A DNA stretch of 20,108 bases from Theodoxus fluviatilis (GCA_034096865.1 JAWQFJ010014708.1:55001-75108); one strand, 5' to 3'; counted from the first letter of the stretch, positions 9,170 through 18,682 are shown. Notes: a model not told the origin generated them from the letters alone. A program made the numbers and translations.

Positions 9170-9480
9170 AACCCTTTCCTCTCTTTCTTCCACCAAGATT
9201 TCTCTCCCCATCTTCCTCTACCCCTCTTCCCCCCCCCCCCCCCCCCTTCCTGCCTCTCTCCCCTTCCTACCTCGCAAACTCCCCTCTCGGCCCTCTTTCC
9301 CTCTCTTGACCTCTTACCCTTCTCTACCTACCTTTCTCCCCTTCCATCTTTACCTCTCATACTTTCCTTCCTCCCATGTCTCCTTGCACTTCTCTGTACA
9401 ACTTTCACCCTTCCTCTCCCTCACTCTGTCTTTTTTCCTTTCCTTCTCTCAAGCTTCTTCATTGACTAGTTTATTTACTC
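9170..9480 (+). repeat. Pyrimidine-rich tract with C18 run
   Basis: The plus strand is almost entirely C/T from about 9170 to 9480, including eighteen C at 9229-9246. It is opposite in strand bias to 8720-9070. Open frames of 113 and 154 codons across it are compositional. Confidence 0.75.
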
Positions 9481-9541
9481 TTGGATTGTCCATCTGACAT
9501 GTATGTGCACTGTATACTTAAAAAGGGGCGGTGGCCTACTC

Positions 9542-9547
9542 AATAAA
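9542..9547 (+). promoter_or_regulatory. AATAAA polyadenylation-signal-like hexamer
   Basis: AATAAA is followed within 20 bases by a T/GT-rich stretch (TTTGTTCGTTTG), which fits the layout of an animal cleavage and polyadenylation site. No gene ending here is recognised upstream, so it may be chance. Confidence 0.15.
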
Positions 9548-9720
9548 TTTGTTCGTTTGTTCTCCGTCCCCCACCACCCACCTGTCATCTCTAGCTCCAA
9601 ATATCCCTTACCTTTTTCCTCTTTCAATCTACCCCCCCCCTTCCCTCTACCATTCAATATCGCTTTCTCCTTCTCTCTACATTGCTTTTCTCCTTCTGTT
9701 TCTTTTCCTTGTACTCTTGG

Positions 9721-9721
<1 letters not shown>

Positions 9722-9762
<41 letters not shown>
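9722..9762 (+). repeat. (CT)20 microsatellite inside a pyrimidine tract
   Basis: This is an uninterrupted CT run within C/T-rich DNA at about 9590-9880. Serine-leucine frames across it are artefacts. Confidence 0.96.
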
Positions 9763-9765
<3 letters not shown>

Positions 9766-9889
9766 GCCTTTTCCCCTCCCTCCTCTACCTCCTCTCCCCC
9801 TTCCTTTCCCTACAACCCTACCCCTCTCCCTCTTCCTCTCCCCCTCTTTCCTGCCTGATCCCCTCATCGCCATGCCCCTCAAGCACAGT

Positions 9890-10660
9890 GAGCTTGGAAA
9901 GGAGAGGAGAACGGGACCAGGGAGTTAGGCAACGACTTGGGGAAGCGGGGGTGGGGGTGGGGTGGGGGGAAGAGAAGCAGCAGAAGAGCGGGGAGGGGGG
10001 AGAAGAGGCAGAGGTAGGGCCCAAGGCAAGCTCTGCCCGCCGTGGCGTTCAGGACAGAGACAGGGCGGCAAGGCGAGTCAAGTGGGTTGACTCTAACTGC
10101 GAGTCGAGCTGGGGGCACAGCCAGAGACAAAGCGAGCATCACATTCAGCTGGGGACCTGCTCCTTCACCTCTCAGGAATGGCGGACACGGATTGGAGGGT
10201 GGGGTACGGGAAGAGGAAGGGGAGGAGGGGGGGGGGGGGGGGGGGAGGACGCTGTGGAAGGGGTAGGAGCAAGGTGGTGGAGCCGAAGATCCGCCTCCAG
10301 AGTCCTTGTCCTCAAGGAGACCAATGGGGCGCCTGCTAGCCCCGACAAGGGCTCTGCACTTGCCCCTTGCATCCCAACGGTGGGGCTCCAGGGGGCAGGC
10401 ACAGACACAGCCCAACAACCTGGAGGTCGGGGCGCCGCGTTGCGGGGAACCCGGGGTGGAGGGGGAGGGGCGGGGAGGGATCGGAGGCATTGTCACAAGT
10501 AAACCCTTCCAGTCCTCTCGGCTCATCTGGCGACGCGGGGCTGTGCCGGCTGCTGGGCTGTCCAAGAGCCCTGGACGGCACCGCTCTCGCCCGACGCCGG
10601 GGCTGATCCTCCACAGTCCCCTCTCGTGAGACGCCCGCCCCGCCTGTCCTGGGCCCAGAT
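9890..10660. promoter_or_regulatory. GC/CpG-rich segment with G19 tract and GC boxes
   Basis: This stretch is markedly GC-rich and, from about 10400 to 10650, contains many CpG dinucleotides. A GC box (GGGGCGGGG) lies near 10467-10475 and a C-rich counterpart (CGCCCCGCC type) near 10632-10644. Nineteen consecutive G occur at 10227-10245. Both strands stay open for long distances (323 codons plus from 9531, 285 codons minus from 10736). The translations are Pro/Ser/Gly/Arg-rich, span the homopolymer, and show no domain I recognise, so I do not call a gene. A CpG-island-like promoter is possible. Confidence 0.3.
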
Positions 10661-11499
10661 CTAGAAGGGGATTAACTGGAATCCGCCACCAGATAGAGCC
10701 AGGCAACGCACTCCCTGGCCTCTCCCATTCGATCAAGGGTGTGACCCGGTGTGTCTGCCACCAGGTTTTGAATTCTGTGCGTTTTTCTCTTCAACACCTT
10801 TTCTCTTTCTCCTGCTTGACATTATTCTTAAAGCCCCCTTCTCGCCGTCACCGCCAGTTCAGATCCTCTTCTAAATTCCTGACCAATCTCAGAATCAAGT
10901 TGGTCCAAGTTACGTGAAAACCTCGACGCTCAACGCCTGAGCAGTATGAAAGGGTTTCCTATCTTATTCTACGCAGATGTCCTGGCTTTGGGCAATTATT
11001 GAGAGGCACTCGATATAAAGGTAGGGTTGATAGAGTCGTTCGTTGACAGAATGCTTGCATCGCAGCTGCCTCACTATATGTGGCCTCTGAGCCTGCAAGT
11101 GATAAAACGACAAAAGGGACTGGCAACGGTTATATTCTCCTGCGTCAGTCAGCTGAATGGGTTTTCTTACGTCACAAAGATGTAATTTTACTGCGGGTTT
11201 TCCCCCACCATGGCCCGAATGCCAATCAGGTGCCTGGTGGCTTTGAGAGTGCTGTTCAAACAACCAAGTATTTCCCAATGGCTAAATCTGCATAGTTGTC
11301 ACTATTTGGAGGGAAGCATTCTAGCGTCCGCTGAAAACAGCAGCTTTGGCACACCAAGTCCGCGAGAAAAAAAACCCCACCCCTAAACTAACTGATAATT
11401 TCAAAGTTAAGATGAAAAAGCAACGCCACTGGTCTGGGCGCAGCCAATTCAGATAGCATCGTCACCACGACTTTAGTCGGTGAGAAAATTAGAGGGTTG
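10661..11499. other. Unique sequence, no gene recognised
   Basis: This is mixed-composition DNA. A TATAAA lies near 11015 and a TTACGTCAC (CRE-like) near 11167. A minus-strand frame of 104 codons (10964-11278) has no recognisable domain. Nothing here is strong enough for a functional call. Confidence 0.35.
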
Positions 11500-11506
11500 C
11501 CGAAAT

Positions 11507-11611
11507 CCAAGATGGCTGCTATTCAACTCGCGTACCTGTATGCAAATTAGCTGCAGCGCCTCTAACGGCGAGGGACGCAAAGCGCGCAAACGCTGCCGAG
11601 GCTATATTTAG
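11507..11611 (+). promoter_or_regulatory. Candidate promoter: YY1-like, octamer and TATA/MEF2-like motifs
   Basis: Three motifs are ordered in 105 bp: CCAAGATGGCTGC at 11507-11519 (close to the YY1 CAAGATGGCGGC consensus), ATGCAAAT at 11540-11547 (exact POU octamer) and CTATATTTAG at 11602-11611. The last fits both a TATA box and the MEF2 consensus YTAWWWWTAR. A start site would be expected near 11630. The A-rich sequence that follows runs to a consensus donor at 12283. Each motif is seen directly. That they form a working promoter is inference. Confidence 0.3.
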
Positions 11612-11629
11612 CACAGGGAACTAGCTGTG

Positions 11630-12282
11630 AGCAGGGGCGGTGAATACAGAGGAGATGCAGGGACATTTTTCCACGACGCAAGGGTCTTCAAAGAACTGCC
11701 TTTCATCGGGAATCGAAAAAAGCGGTCATTATTTCACAGTCGTCTTTCGCACAGACAATAAACAAACCGACGAGAAAGGGAAGAAAATAAAAAAAGCGCG
11801 AGAAATTGGCGACCTGATACAAAACAAACGATGCTAGGGCAGTATTCAGCTACACAAACTTTACTCGGTCAGCCTAAAGCAACAGCTTTCAAAGCTAGCG
11901 TTAACAGACCACAGATTCGAATTAACCGGCTGTCCTCGAAAACTGAGACAAGCTTCAATCAAAGGCAGGGCGAAATATCCACAGAGGCGAAATCAGACAG
12001 CGATATGCTTTCAAAGGGACAAGTGAAGAAAATATCATGCATGCAAAGTCAGTTAAAACATTCCGAGCAGGGGAATGTTTCTCTGAGAAAAGAAAAGACA
12101 AGAACAGAAAGCCAAATGCACTGTATCAACTCAGTAGAAACCCCAATCAATGCGATATATTTCAAAAGGAAAGAAGTCAGGATATACGCCCTATCCAAAT
12201 AGACATCTGTACACTTTCAACAACCGTACGAATACTTTTTCAACAACAGTGCAAATCAACAAAAATCAGTGAAGAATGAGAG
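11630..12282 (+). ncRNA. Possible transcribed first exon, probably non-coding or 5' UTR
   Basis: Downstream of the motif cluster the plus strand is A-rich and free of simple repeats, ending at GAGAG|GTAAGAAG, a strong donor match with GT at 12283-12284. Within it, small frames overlap: 11640-11837 (65 codons), 11831-12202 (123 codons, starting inside the last codons of the first) and 12037-12279. All are Lys/Ser/Gln-rich and none resembles a known family. All stop before the donor, so if it is an exon it is more likely untranslated or a lncRNA exon. A protein with no recognisable relatives cannot be excluded. Confidence 0.2.
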
Positions 12283-12284
12283 GT

Positions 12285-12689
12285 AAGAAGCAGTAAAAAG
12301 CGCAACATTCTTTTTTGAGTAAACAATCCTTGACGGTGGACGGACATGTACATCTCAAGCTATTAAAACATTCTCGATGAAAAAACCCACATATTGCATT
12401 GGAAACAAAGTTATCATGACAGAGGAAGGGAAAAAAACATGCTCAGACAAACAACATCAGAGCTAACGAGCCGAAAGCGAAGAAACAGAGCCGTTAAAAT
12501 TATTTTTCGGGACACGGAATGCAGATTTCACAGAGACTTCAACACAGGAGAAAAGTTCCTGGGAAGCGAGATGGAAGGTGAGGATGGTAGACAGCCAGAC
12601 AGACTGCTATGATACACAGACATGGCCTTAAACTATTCAACTCTGATCTGATGGATGACAGGCCTCGGGGAAGTACGAAAAACGCGAGC
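12285..12689. other. Unique A-rich sequence, no gene recognised
   Basis: The A-rich character continues. A 72-codon frame (12394-12612 plus) is Arg/Lys/Glu-rich with no recognisable domain. The segment directly abuts a poly(A)-AAAT tract, so its right part could be the 3' end of an unrecognised retroposed sequence. Confidence 0.3.
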
Positions 12690-12703
12690 AAAAAAAAAAA
12701 AAA

Positions 12704-12802
<99 letters not shown>

Positions 12803-12803
12803 A
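12690..12803 (+). repeat. A14-(AAAT)25 microsatellite
   Basis: A run of fourteen A at 12690-12703 passes directly into twenty-five AAAT copies (12701-12800). Poly(A) grading into AAAT is a common outcome at the 3' tails of SINEs, LINEs and processed retrocopies. This suggests an old plus-strand insertion upstream, although I recognise no element body. Confidence 0.96.
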
Positions 12804-13282
12804 GATATTCCTAGTTATGCAAACCAACTCGACAGAACAGTCAAACATTTTTTCTATTTTTGGGGTGGGGAATCTATTTCTTTAAATTTATCTTTTATAG
12901 CGAGAGAGGGTTGCAACTTAAAAATTTTTAATCAATCTATCATTCAAGCTTGGTTTCTAAAAACAATGAACTTCAAAATTGACACATACACACGTGTATT
13001 ATCAATACCTTTCGGATACAGTTTATATATATAGTTGTAGAAGCTTTCTTTCAATATTACAAGAACATCGCTACCATCCACTTAACTTACATATTGCGAA
13101 TGGGTCCTGTCTATGCCGGTCAATTATAAATGTTCATTAGCAAGAGCAATTCCATACAAAATCTGAACATGTAACCACCACATCGACTGCAGAAATCACA
13201 TCTATCCCTGAAAGCATGAGTTTATCGAAGCAATCTATTTTGGAAACACCACTTTGATCAGCGCGTCACGAATGCTTTTGCG
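12804..13282. other. AT-rich unique sequence
   Basis: This is AT-rich DNA with a short TATATATA near 13026-13033. No coding frame, RNA or repeat family is recognised. Confidence 0.4.
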
Positions 13283-13350
13283 GACGAGATAGACAGCGAG
13301 AGAACGAGAGCGAGAGAGCGAGAGAACGAGAGCGAACGAGCGAGCGAGCG

Positions 13351-13395
<45 letters not shown>

Positions 13396-13518
13396 GAGAG
13401 AGCGAGAGAGAGTCAGAGACAGAGAGAGACAGACAGAGAGACAGAGAGAACGAGAGAGACAGAGAGAACGAGAGAGACAGAGAGAGACAGATAGATAGAG
13501 AGAGAGAGAGAGAGAGGG

Positions 13519-13559
<41 letters not shown>

Positions 13560-13650
13560 GACAGAGAGAGAGTCAGAGACAGAGAGAGAGAGAGAGAGAG
13601 AGTCAGAGACAGAGAGAGAGAGTCAGAGACAGAGAGACAGACAGACAGAC

Positions 13651-13685
<35 letters not shown>

Positions 13686-13821
13686 CAGCGAGAGAGACAG
13701 CGAGAGACAGCGAGAAAGAGAGAGAGAGAGAGAGACAATGAGAGAGATAGGGGGGGGGGGAAGAGGGGGACGGTTCTGATCAGGAATAGCACATTTCCCA
13801 GCATAATCAGGTGATACGCTT
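13283..13821 (+). repeat. GA-rich tandem unit, copy 1 (539 bp)
   Basis: This is the first copy of a directly repeated unit. It starts with GACGAGATAGACAGCGAGAG, continues with GA, CAGAGA, CGAGAG and GTCAGAGACA words, and ends with a non-repetitive segment that follows a run of 11 G. The last 61 bases (13761-13821) are identical to 14294-14354. It is purine-rich on the plus strand throughout its core. The Ser-Leu minus-strand frame at 13235-13804 is repeat-derived. Confidence 0.93.
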
Positions 13822-13875
13822 GACGAGATAGACAGCGAGAGAACGAGAGCGAGAGAGCGAGAGAACGAGAGCGAC

Positions 13876-13945
<70 letters not shown>

Positions 13946-14099
13946 TCAGAGACAGAGAGAGACAGACAGAGAGACAGACAGAGAGACAGAGAGAACGAGA
14001 GAGACAGAGAGAACGAGAGAGACAGAGAGAGACAGATAGATAGAGAGAGAGAGAGGGAGAGAGAGAGAGAGAGAGAGTCAGAGACAGAGAGAGAGAGTC

Positions 14100-14140
<41 letters not shown>

Positions 14141-14183
14141 GAGAGAGTCAGAGACAGAGAGACAGACAGACAGACAGAGAGAC

Positions 14184-14214
<31 letters not shown>

Positions 14215-14354
14215 CAGCGAGAGAGACAGCGAGAGACAGCGAGAGACAGCGAGAAAGAGAGAGAGAGAGACAATGAGAGAGATAGGGGGGGGGAAGAGGG
14301 GGACGGTTCTGATCAGGAATAGCACATTTCCCAGCATAATCAGGTGATACGCTT
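13822..14354 (+). repeat. GA-rich tandem unit, copy 2 (533 bp)
   Basis: This is the second, directly adjacent copy. The first 50 or so bases and the last 61 bases match copy 1. The G run is 9 instead of 11, and the GA core differs by small gains and losses. GAC occurs at all three boundaries (13283, 13822, 14355), consistent with duplication by slippage or unequal exchange at microhomology. The identity of the non-repetitive ends implies a young event or an assembly artefact. Confidence 0.93.
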
Positions 14355-14466
14355 GACCTCACTTCCAACGTAGGACTTTGTGTACAGAAAAGGGACGGAG
14401 ACAAAGAACTATACGAAGCCATGCATTGCGTGACTACAGAAGAGAGCATCTGTAGGCTTTAATACT

Positions 14467-14506
14467 GGTGGGGGTGGGGGTGGGGGGTGGGGCAGAGCGA
14501 GCCAGC

Positions 14507-14551
<45 letters not shown>

Positions 14552-14645
14552 ATAGAGAGACAGAGAAAGAGAGGGAGGGATAGAGAGACAGAGAGAGACA
14601 CAGATACTGACAGAGACAGACAGACAGAGACAGAGACAGAGAGCG
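14467..14645 (+). repeat. G-rich block followed by GA/CAGAGA repeat
   Basis: The run GGGGGTGGGGGTGGGGGGTGGGG at about 14469-14492 fits a G-quadruplex pattern. It is followed by (GA)n and degenerate GACAGAGA words to about 14645, similar in content to the 13.3-14.3 kb units but not part of the tandem pair. Confidence 0.85.
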
Positions 14646-16517
14646 ACGAAGGTAAATAGAGAGGTAAATGACAAGATCGACGCACACACAGACAGTGGCC
14701 TTGAGTCAGCCCTGGACAAGGACCGGGGTTTCACCTGACCGCTGAGGTCACAGAATAAGACTATGTCATCCATCACGTGAGATATGTCCGTCACCGCCTA
14801 TAGCGTCGCTCCTGGCCTGTGGCCCAAAAGGCCCCTCCTGATCCCCACCCCCTCCTTCCATTTCCCCTTCCCTTCTCCCCCATCCTTGTCCTTCCCTCAC
14901 CTCCGGGCATCTCCCATTTGGTACAGCTCTTGCTGGAGAAGGCCCTGACTGCATGGACATTGGAGGCATTGAGATGATCTCATGCGCCTAAGTGGAGAGC
15001 AGGATCAAATGATGGATCGATTAGGCGGGCGATTGACTGATTATGGTCAATGATTAATCAACCCGCGAGCCTTTCGACACTCGTAACAGGCCAACGCTGA
15101 GCGCCTGCCGTGAGCGAAGAGAGAAATAACGTTGAAGGGAGTCTCTGTCTGGACACACGCTCAAAGCAATTAGCAAGCAGGATACATACACAGAAGGATC
15201 TGGGGGAAAAGCCATACCATACCTGTGTGTCTGCTCATTCTTCAGATATAACAACAACAACAACAAAAACAATATCACAACTGCAGTTAATTCCAGTAAC
15301 ATAACGGGTGTCTAAGGTAAATAGGTGTCTGCATTTTCATCCAGCACCACATTGAATATTTACGGAAACATGATAAACTTTAATAAAGAAGAGGAAATTT
15401 GTACAGTGAACTCCAAAACGTACTGATGCATTCTACATAATTAAAAAGCTATTTGTAGTTGCATAGGAGACATTTTTGTATGCACAATAGTGTGTGTGTG
15501 TGTTTTTTCTTTAATCCGGACGTCCCTGCTGTCGAGATTGGAAAGGAAATTAAAACATTATCTGTAGTCAGCCAGAGGAGACCCGGGATGATAGGGGAAG
15601 AAGTGGTGGAGGGGAGGGGGGGGGGGGAGGAGGAGGAAAAATGGGGGTGGGGGTGTTCGTGGTAACCAGAAGACGGAAGGCCACTTCTGCTCCAGTTGGG
15701 TTGACGTGCAAGACAGCGGTGCAAGCAGCAACATTGGCAGCACATGAGAGTGGAGAACCACGGCCTGAATAGATAGAGTGCCTGAAGTCCAAGCCAGCCC
15801 TAAATCACAGCTTTCCTTCCCTCCTCAGCCCCCGCTTCTCTCCTCCATTAACCCCCCACTACCCCCACCCCCACCCCCTTCCGTCTTACCCCTACTTCTA
15901 CTTTCTTCCGAGAGATCCGTAGAGTCGGGGTGACTGGGTTCAGCGCAGATAGCGGAATGACACAGACAGCTGTGGCCTGCTTTTCTCATATGTCAGCCCT
16001 GATCTACAGTCTGGCTTCCCAGCCCCGTCCACACTCCAACCTGACCACAACCACCCCCCCCCCCTCCCCCCGCGCCCCCTCTCCCACCCATCTCAGTCCC
16101 ACCTCCCCACATACTGGCCACCTGACTGCCAACAGTCACGTGCTTTGCTTCCAACGCGCCGACATGACTTCCATCACTCGGAACTCATCGCACGAGGAGT
16201 GTCTGACCAAATGCGCTTACTAAGCCGCATGATGCGTTCCAAACTTTGAGCTTTATTCAAACATGTTAAAATCTGCACAGGAAATAATGGTCCTGAAGCC
16301 AGGAATCTGCGTAGTGTTGGATACCTCACGAGCCGAAAGTTATCAACAGGTCGTGGTGACGATCTGGTGTCCGATGAGAACACATCTGATCACGCGTGGC
16401 TGCTTGTTTGTACTTCGTCACCTGGTCCAAAGCACACCAACTCAGGCCATGCCAATAATGGGGTCGTGTTGCCTGTAAACGCAACGGTTTTTCTGGGGGA
16501 AAGATTTCCATTATTCT
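14646..16517. other. Unique sequence with C/G-rich patches
   Basis: No gene is recognised. Seen here are a C-rich patch at 14820-14895, a partly palindromic homeodomain-like stretch at 15032-15060, an AATAAA at 15382-15387, a G-rich patch (15609-15652) and C-rich patches at 15850-15880 and 16045-16095. Frames of 60-98 codons follow these composition shifts or have no recognisable content. Confidence 0.4.
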
Positions 16518-16544
16518 CCCCCCCCCCCCCCCCCCCCCCCCCCC
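16518..16544 (+). repeat. C27 homopolymer
   Basis: There are twenty-seven consecutive C. Its exact length is likely to vary between individuals and to be error-prone in sequencing. Confidence 0.95.
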
Positions 16545-17499
16545 TTACAAGAATCGTCTATTGTCAGCAAAAACTATTTTGAAAGAAAGTTCCAAACGTA
16601 TGAATATGTAGCATTTCTTGCCGCGCTCAATGCATGTTATAAAAAAAACAAAGTTCAAAGGCTGTTTTGGTTTTAAAATTGTAACATAAAGACGACATTC
16701 TTTGAATTCAATTTCTACAAGAGTGAAACTTCAAGGAGAAGCGAGAAAAGATATCCCGCCATAAATTGAACACAACCACTCACAAAAGTTTCGACAGCTG
16801 TAGGTTATGTTCGTATGGAATGAAAATGGGGAGAAAAACATTTTCAATGGGCAGTTTTAAAAATAATGTCTCGCAGATGCCGGCCGAGATGCTATCGCAT
16901 TCTTTTCCGAACCATTAAGCACATCTGACAACGCCTTCGAAATAGAAATGTCAAAGACGAAATTGAACGAAGTTGAAAAATGAGCTCGGGTTCAATAGAA
17001 GACCAAAAAGGTGCACAACTACCATTGTCACAAAAGTGCGACTCTACGCAGAGGCACGACACAAAGAGAACATTTACCACTCGCGCGTTGCAATGAAGAT
17101 TACACTGATAAGCTTCCTGTCCAGATATTAGGCTTCAGTACCATTGAATCCACTGGGCCAAATTTCGATTACTGCTTCTTGTCGATACACACAGTACACA
17201 GTAATTTATTGCGCCAAGTGACATCATTTAAAAAACGAGCACGAGGAAAACTAAGTGATGAAGGCTAAAAAAGAAACAAAACAAAAAGCCAAACACACGC
17301 ATCGCTTACACACCCTAACACGCCGTTTATGCAAAAAACATGGACATTTCCCGATGTACCTCACTCACGCAGCTGCACACAGACAAGAGATAAGACTGCA
17401 CCTGAAACCAAAGGATTAACTGGTAAATGGGGCAATATACAATGAACAATTAAAGTTACTATTTAAGAACTGTTGACAAAAGAGGAACAAACTAAGATG
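16545..17499. other. AT-rich unique sequence, no gene recognised
   Basis: This is mixed to AT-rich DNA. An 85-codon plus frame (17011-17268) and a 62-codon minus frame (16892-17080) show no domain. The right end may include the 3' end of the LINE fragment, whose boundary I cannot place. Confidence 0.4.
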
Positions 17500-17502
17500 A
17501 TA

Positions 17503-17720
17503 CACCCACCCACCCACCCCCCTTTTAAGTGACAATAAATAATACATATGAACAGAGACAAGACCACTAAGACGTACCCCCCACCCCCCCACCCCCATCC
17601 CACCCCCCGTCACCACACAAAAGAATACAATAGAACAATACAAAAACAACCCTGCGCAACTACAAGAAGACCAACCCTTCCCCACCCCCACCCCCACCCC
17701 CACCCCCTCCCCCACCCCCA
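17503..17720 (-). repeat. Three G-rich (minus-strand) blocks
   Basis: C-rich blocks on the plus strand at 17503-17522, 17577-17608 and 17680-17720 read on the minus strand as GGGTGGGTGGG and repeated GGGGGT. Each has enough G-runs for a G-quadruplex. All lie downstream of the LINE stop codon in the LINE sense orientation, so they may be part of its 3' UTR. Confidence 0.8.
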
Positions 17721-17818
17721 ACCACACTCAGAAGCAGTCCATATAACCCAGAGGAAGCACAAAAGAGAAAGTGGCACTGTCATAGATGTGGAGAAGTGTG
17801 TGCGCACCGCCGACAGGA

Positions 17819-18145
17819 TCAGCGGCGGCAAAGCTGCCTGGGGAGGTTCTGGACAGCGTTGAGCTCCGTCACCGCCGTGGGAAAGAACGAGTTCTGAAAA
17901 CGGCATGTGCGCGTTTTGAGGGACCTGAAACGACGGCCAGAGGGAAGGAGCTGGAAGAGGGAGCAAGCAGGGTGGGAGGGGTCCGCCACAATCTTACGGG
18001 ACTTGCGCACTATGCGCTGGGCGTAGATAGAGGCTAGGGAGGGCAGATCACGGCCAATGATCCTGCCAGCAGCGTGCACGACACGCTCCAGCTTGTCTTT
18101 CTGCTGTTGAGTGGCCCCTCCGAACCACACACAGATGGAGAAGGT
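17819..18145 (-). pseudogene. C-terminal remnant of LINE reverse transcriptase ORF
   Basis: The minus-strand frame ends at TGA (17819-17821) and is open up to 18193. The recognisable part reads TFSICVWFGGATQQ, then KLERVVHAAGRIIG, SIYAQR, SRKIVADPSHPA, LFQLLPSGRRFRSLKTRT and QNSFFPTAVTELN. The order W(F/Y)GG, then (R/K)xI(V/L)xDxSHP, then LPSGRRxRxLxxRTxRxxxSFFPxAVxxLN is the signature seen at the very C-terminus of many animal LINE polyproteins, downstream of the catalytic domain. No catalytic residues are included, so it cannot be active. About 109 codons remain free of stops, suggesting a fairly recent insertion. Just upstream a different frame reads YYAVVQ, which resembles the segment expected before TFSICVW, so a one-base frameshift near 18150-18160 is possible. 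Confidence 0.8.
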
Positions 18146-18180
18146 CTTTATTGTCTTCTTGCACGACGGCGTAATACACT

Positions 18181-18576
18181 GTGCAATTATCATAAAACAG
18201 TGTGGTAATAATCAAGTCGTAAACCTCATCACCAACAGCATAACCATTCAGTGTTTTCCGCGAGAAACTAAATAAATCATCGTAATATCGCGGTCTTTAT
18301 GGCAGCGCCATCGTAACGGAGATGTTGTGTTGGCATCTGCTAAGAGAGCACGGAATGAAATAAAACCAAATTGGACGGAAATTATCTGCGATGATGAATA
18401 AGCGACTGCGCGATGACGGCAGTAGCCCCAAACGAAAGCAGTGAAAAATCTTTAGAACCAAGAAATAAAGCAGACGAAGAAAGACCACATTCACAGAATA
18501 CGGACACAAAAATACAAAGAAGTTTGGAGGCAGAAGTTAGAAACATTACTTTGCCTCGAGCTGAAGACAGAAGAAA
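18181..18576. other. Unique sequence right of the LINE fragment
   Basis: No gene is recognised. On the minus strand one frame stays open across about 18165-18290, but it shows no conserved motif beyond the short YYAVVQ next to the LINE. Confidence 0.35.
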
Positions 18577-18610
18577 GGTGGTGGTGGTGGTGGTGGTGGC
18601 GTTGTGTGTG

Positions 18611-18678
<68 letters not shown>
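18577..18678 (+). repeat. Compound (GGT)n-(TG)33 microsatellite
   Basis: A short GGT run (18577-18599) and a 13-base link are followed by thirty-three uninterrupted TG copies at 18613-18678. Confidence 0.97.

Positions 18679-18682
<4 letters not shown>

Larger units (their letters stand above)
17500..18180 (-). mobile_element. 5'-truncated non-LTR retrotransposon (LINE) fragment
   Basis: The minus strand carries the last ~100 codons of a LINE reverse-transcriptase polyprotein (17819-18145), followed by putative 3' UTR. Nothing resembling the upstream reverse-transcriptase core or the endonuclease is present to the right. This fits the 5' truncation typical of target-primed reverse transcription. 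The 5' break is placed near 18150-18180 where recognisable similarity stops. The 3' end is not defined because I see no poly(A), terminal short repeat or convincing target-site duplication. The clade is not assigned. Confidence 0.7.

Noticed and set aside
9531..10736. 323-codon plus and 285-codon minus frames in the GC-rich region
   Set aside because: Both run through simple repeats and a G19 homopolymer, are open only because GC-rich DNA has few stops, and show no recognisable domain.
13235..13804. 189-codon Ser-Leu minus-strand frame, and similar frames at 14078-14794
   Set aside because: These are a translation of GA/CT dinucleotide repeats.
14736..14750. TGACC-N5-GGTCA as a nuclear-receptor everted repeat
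   Set aside because: It is a single short match at a level expected by chance, with no gene or other regulatory motif nearby.
17400..18200. Target-site duplication for the LINE (similar CAATTA-containing words near 17450 and 18180)
   Set aside because: The match is short and imperfect, and neither element boundary is independently defined.
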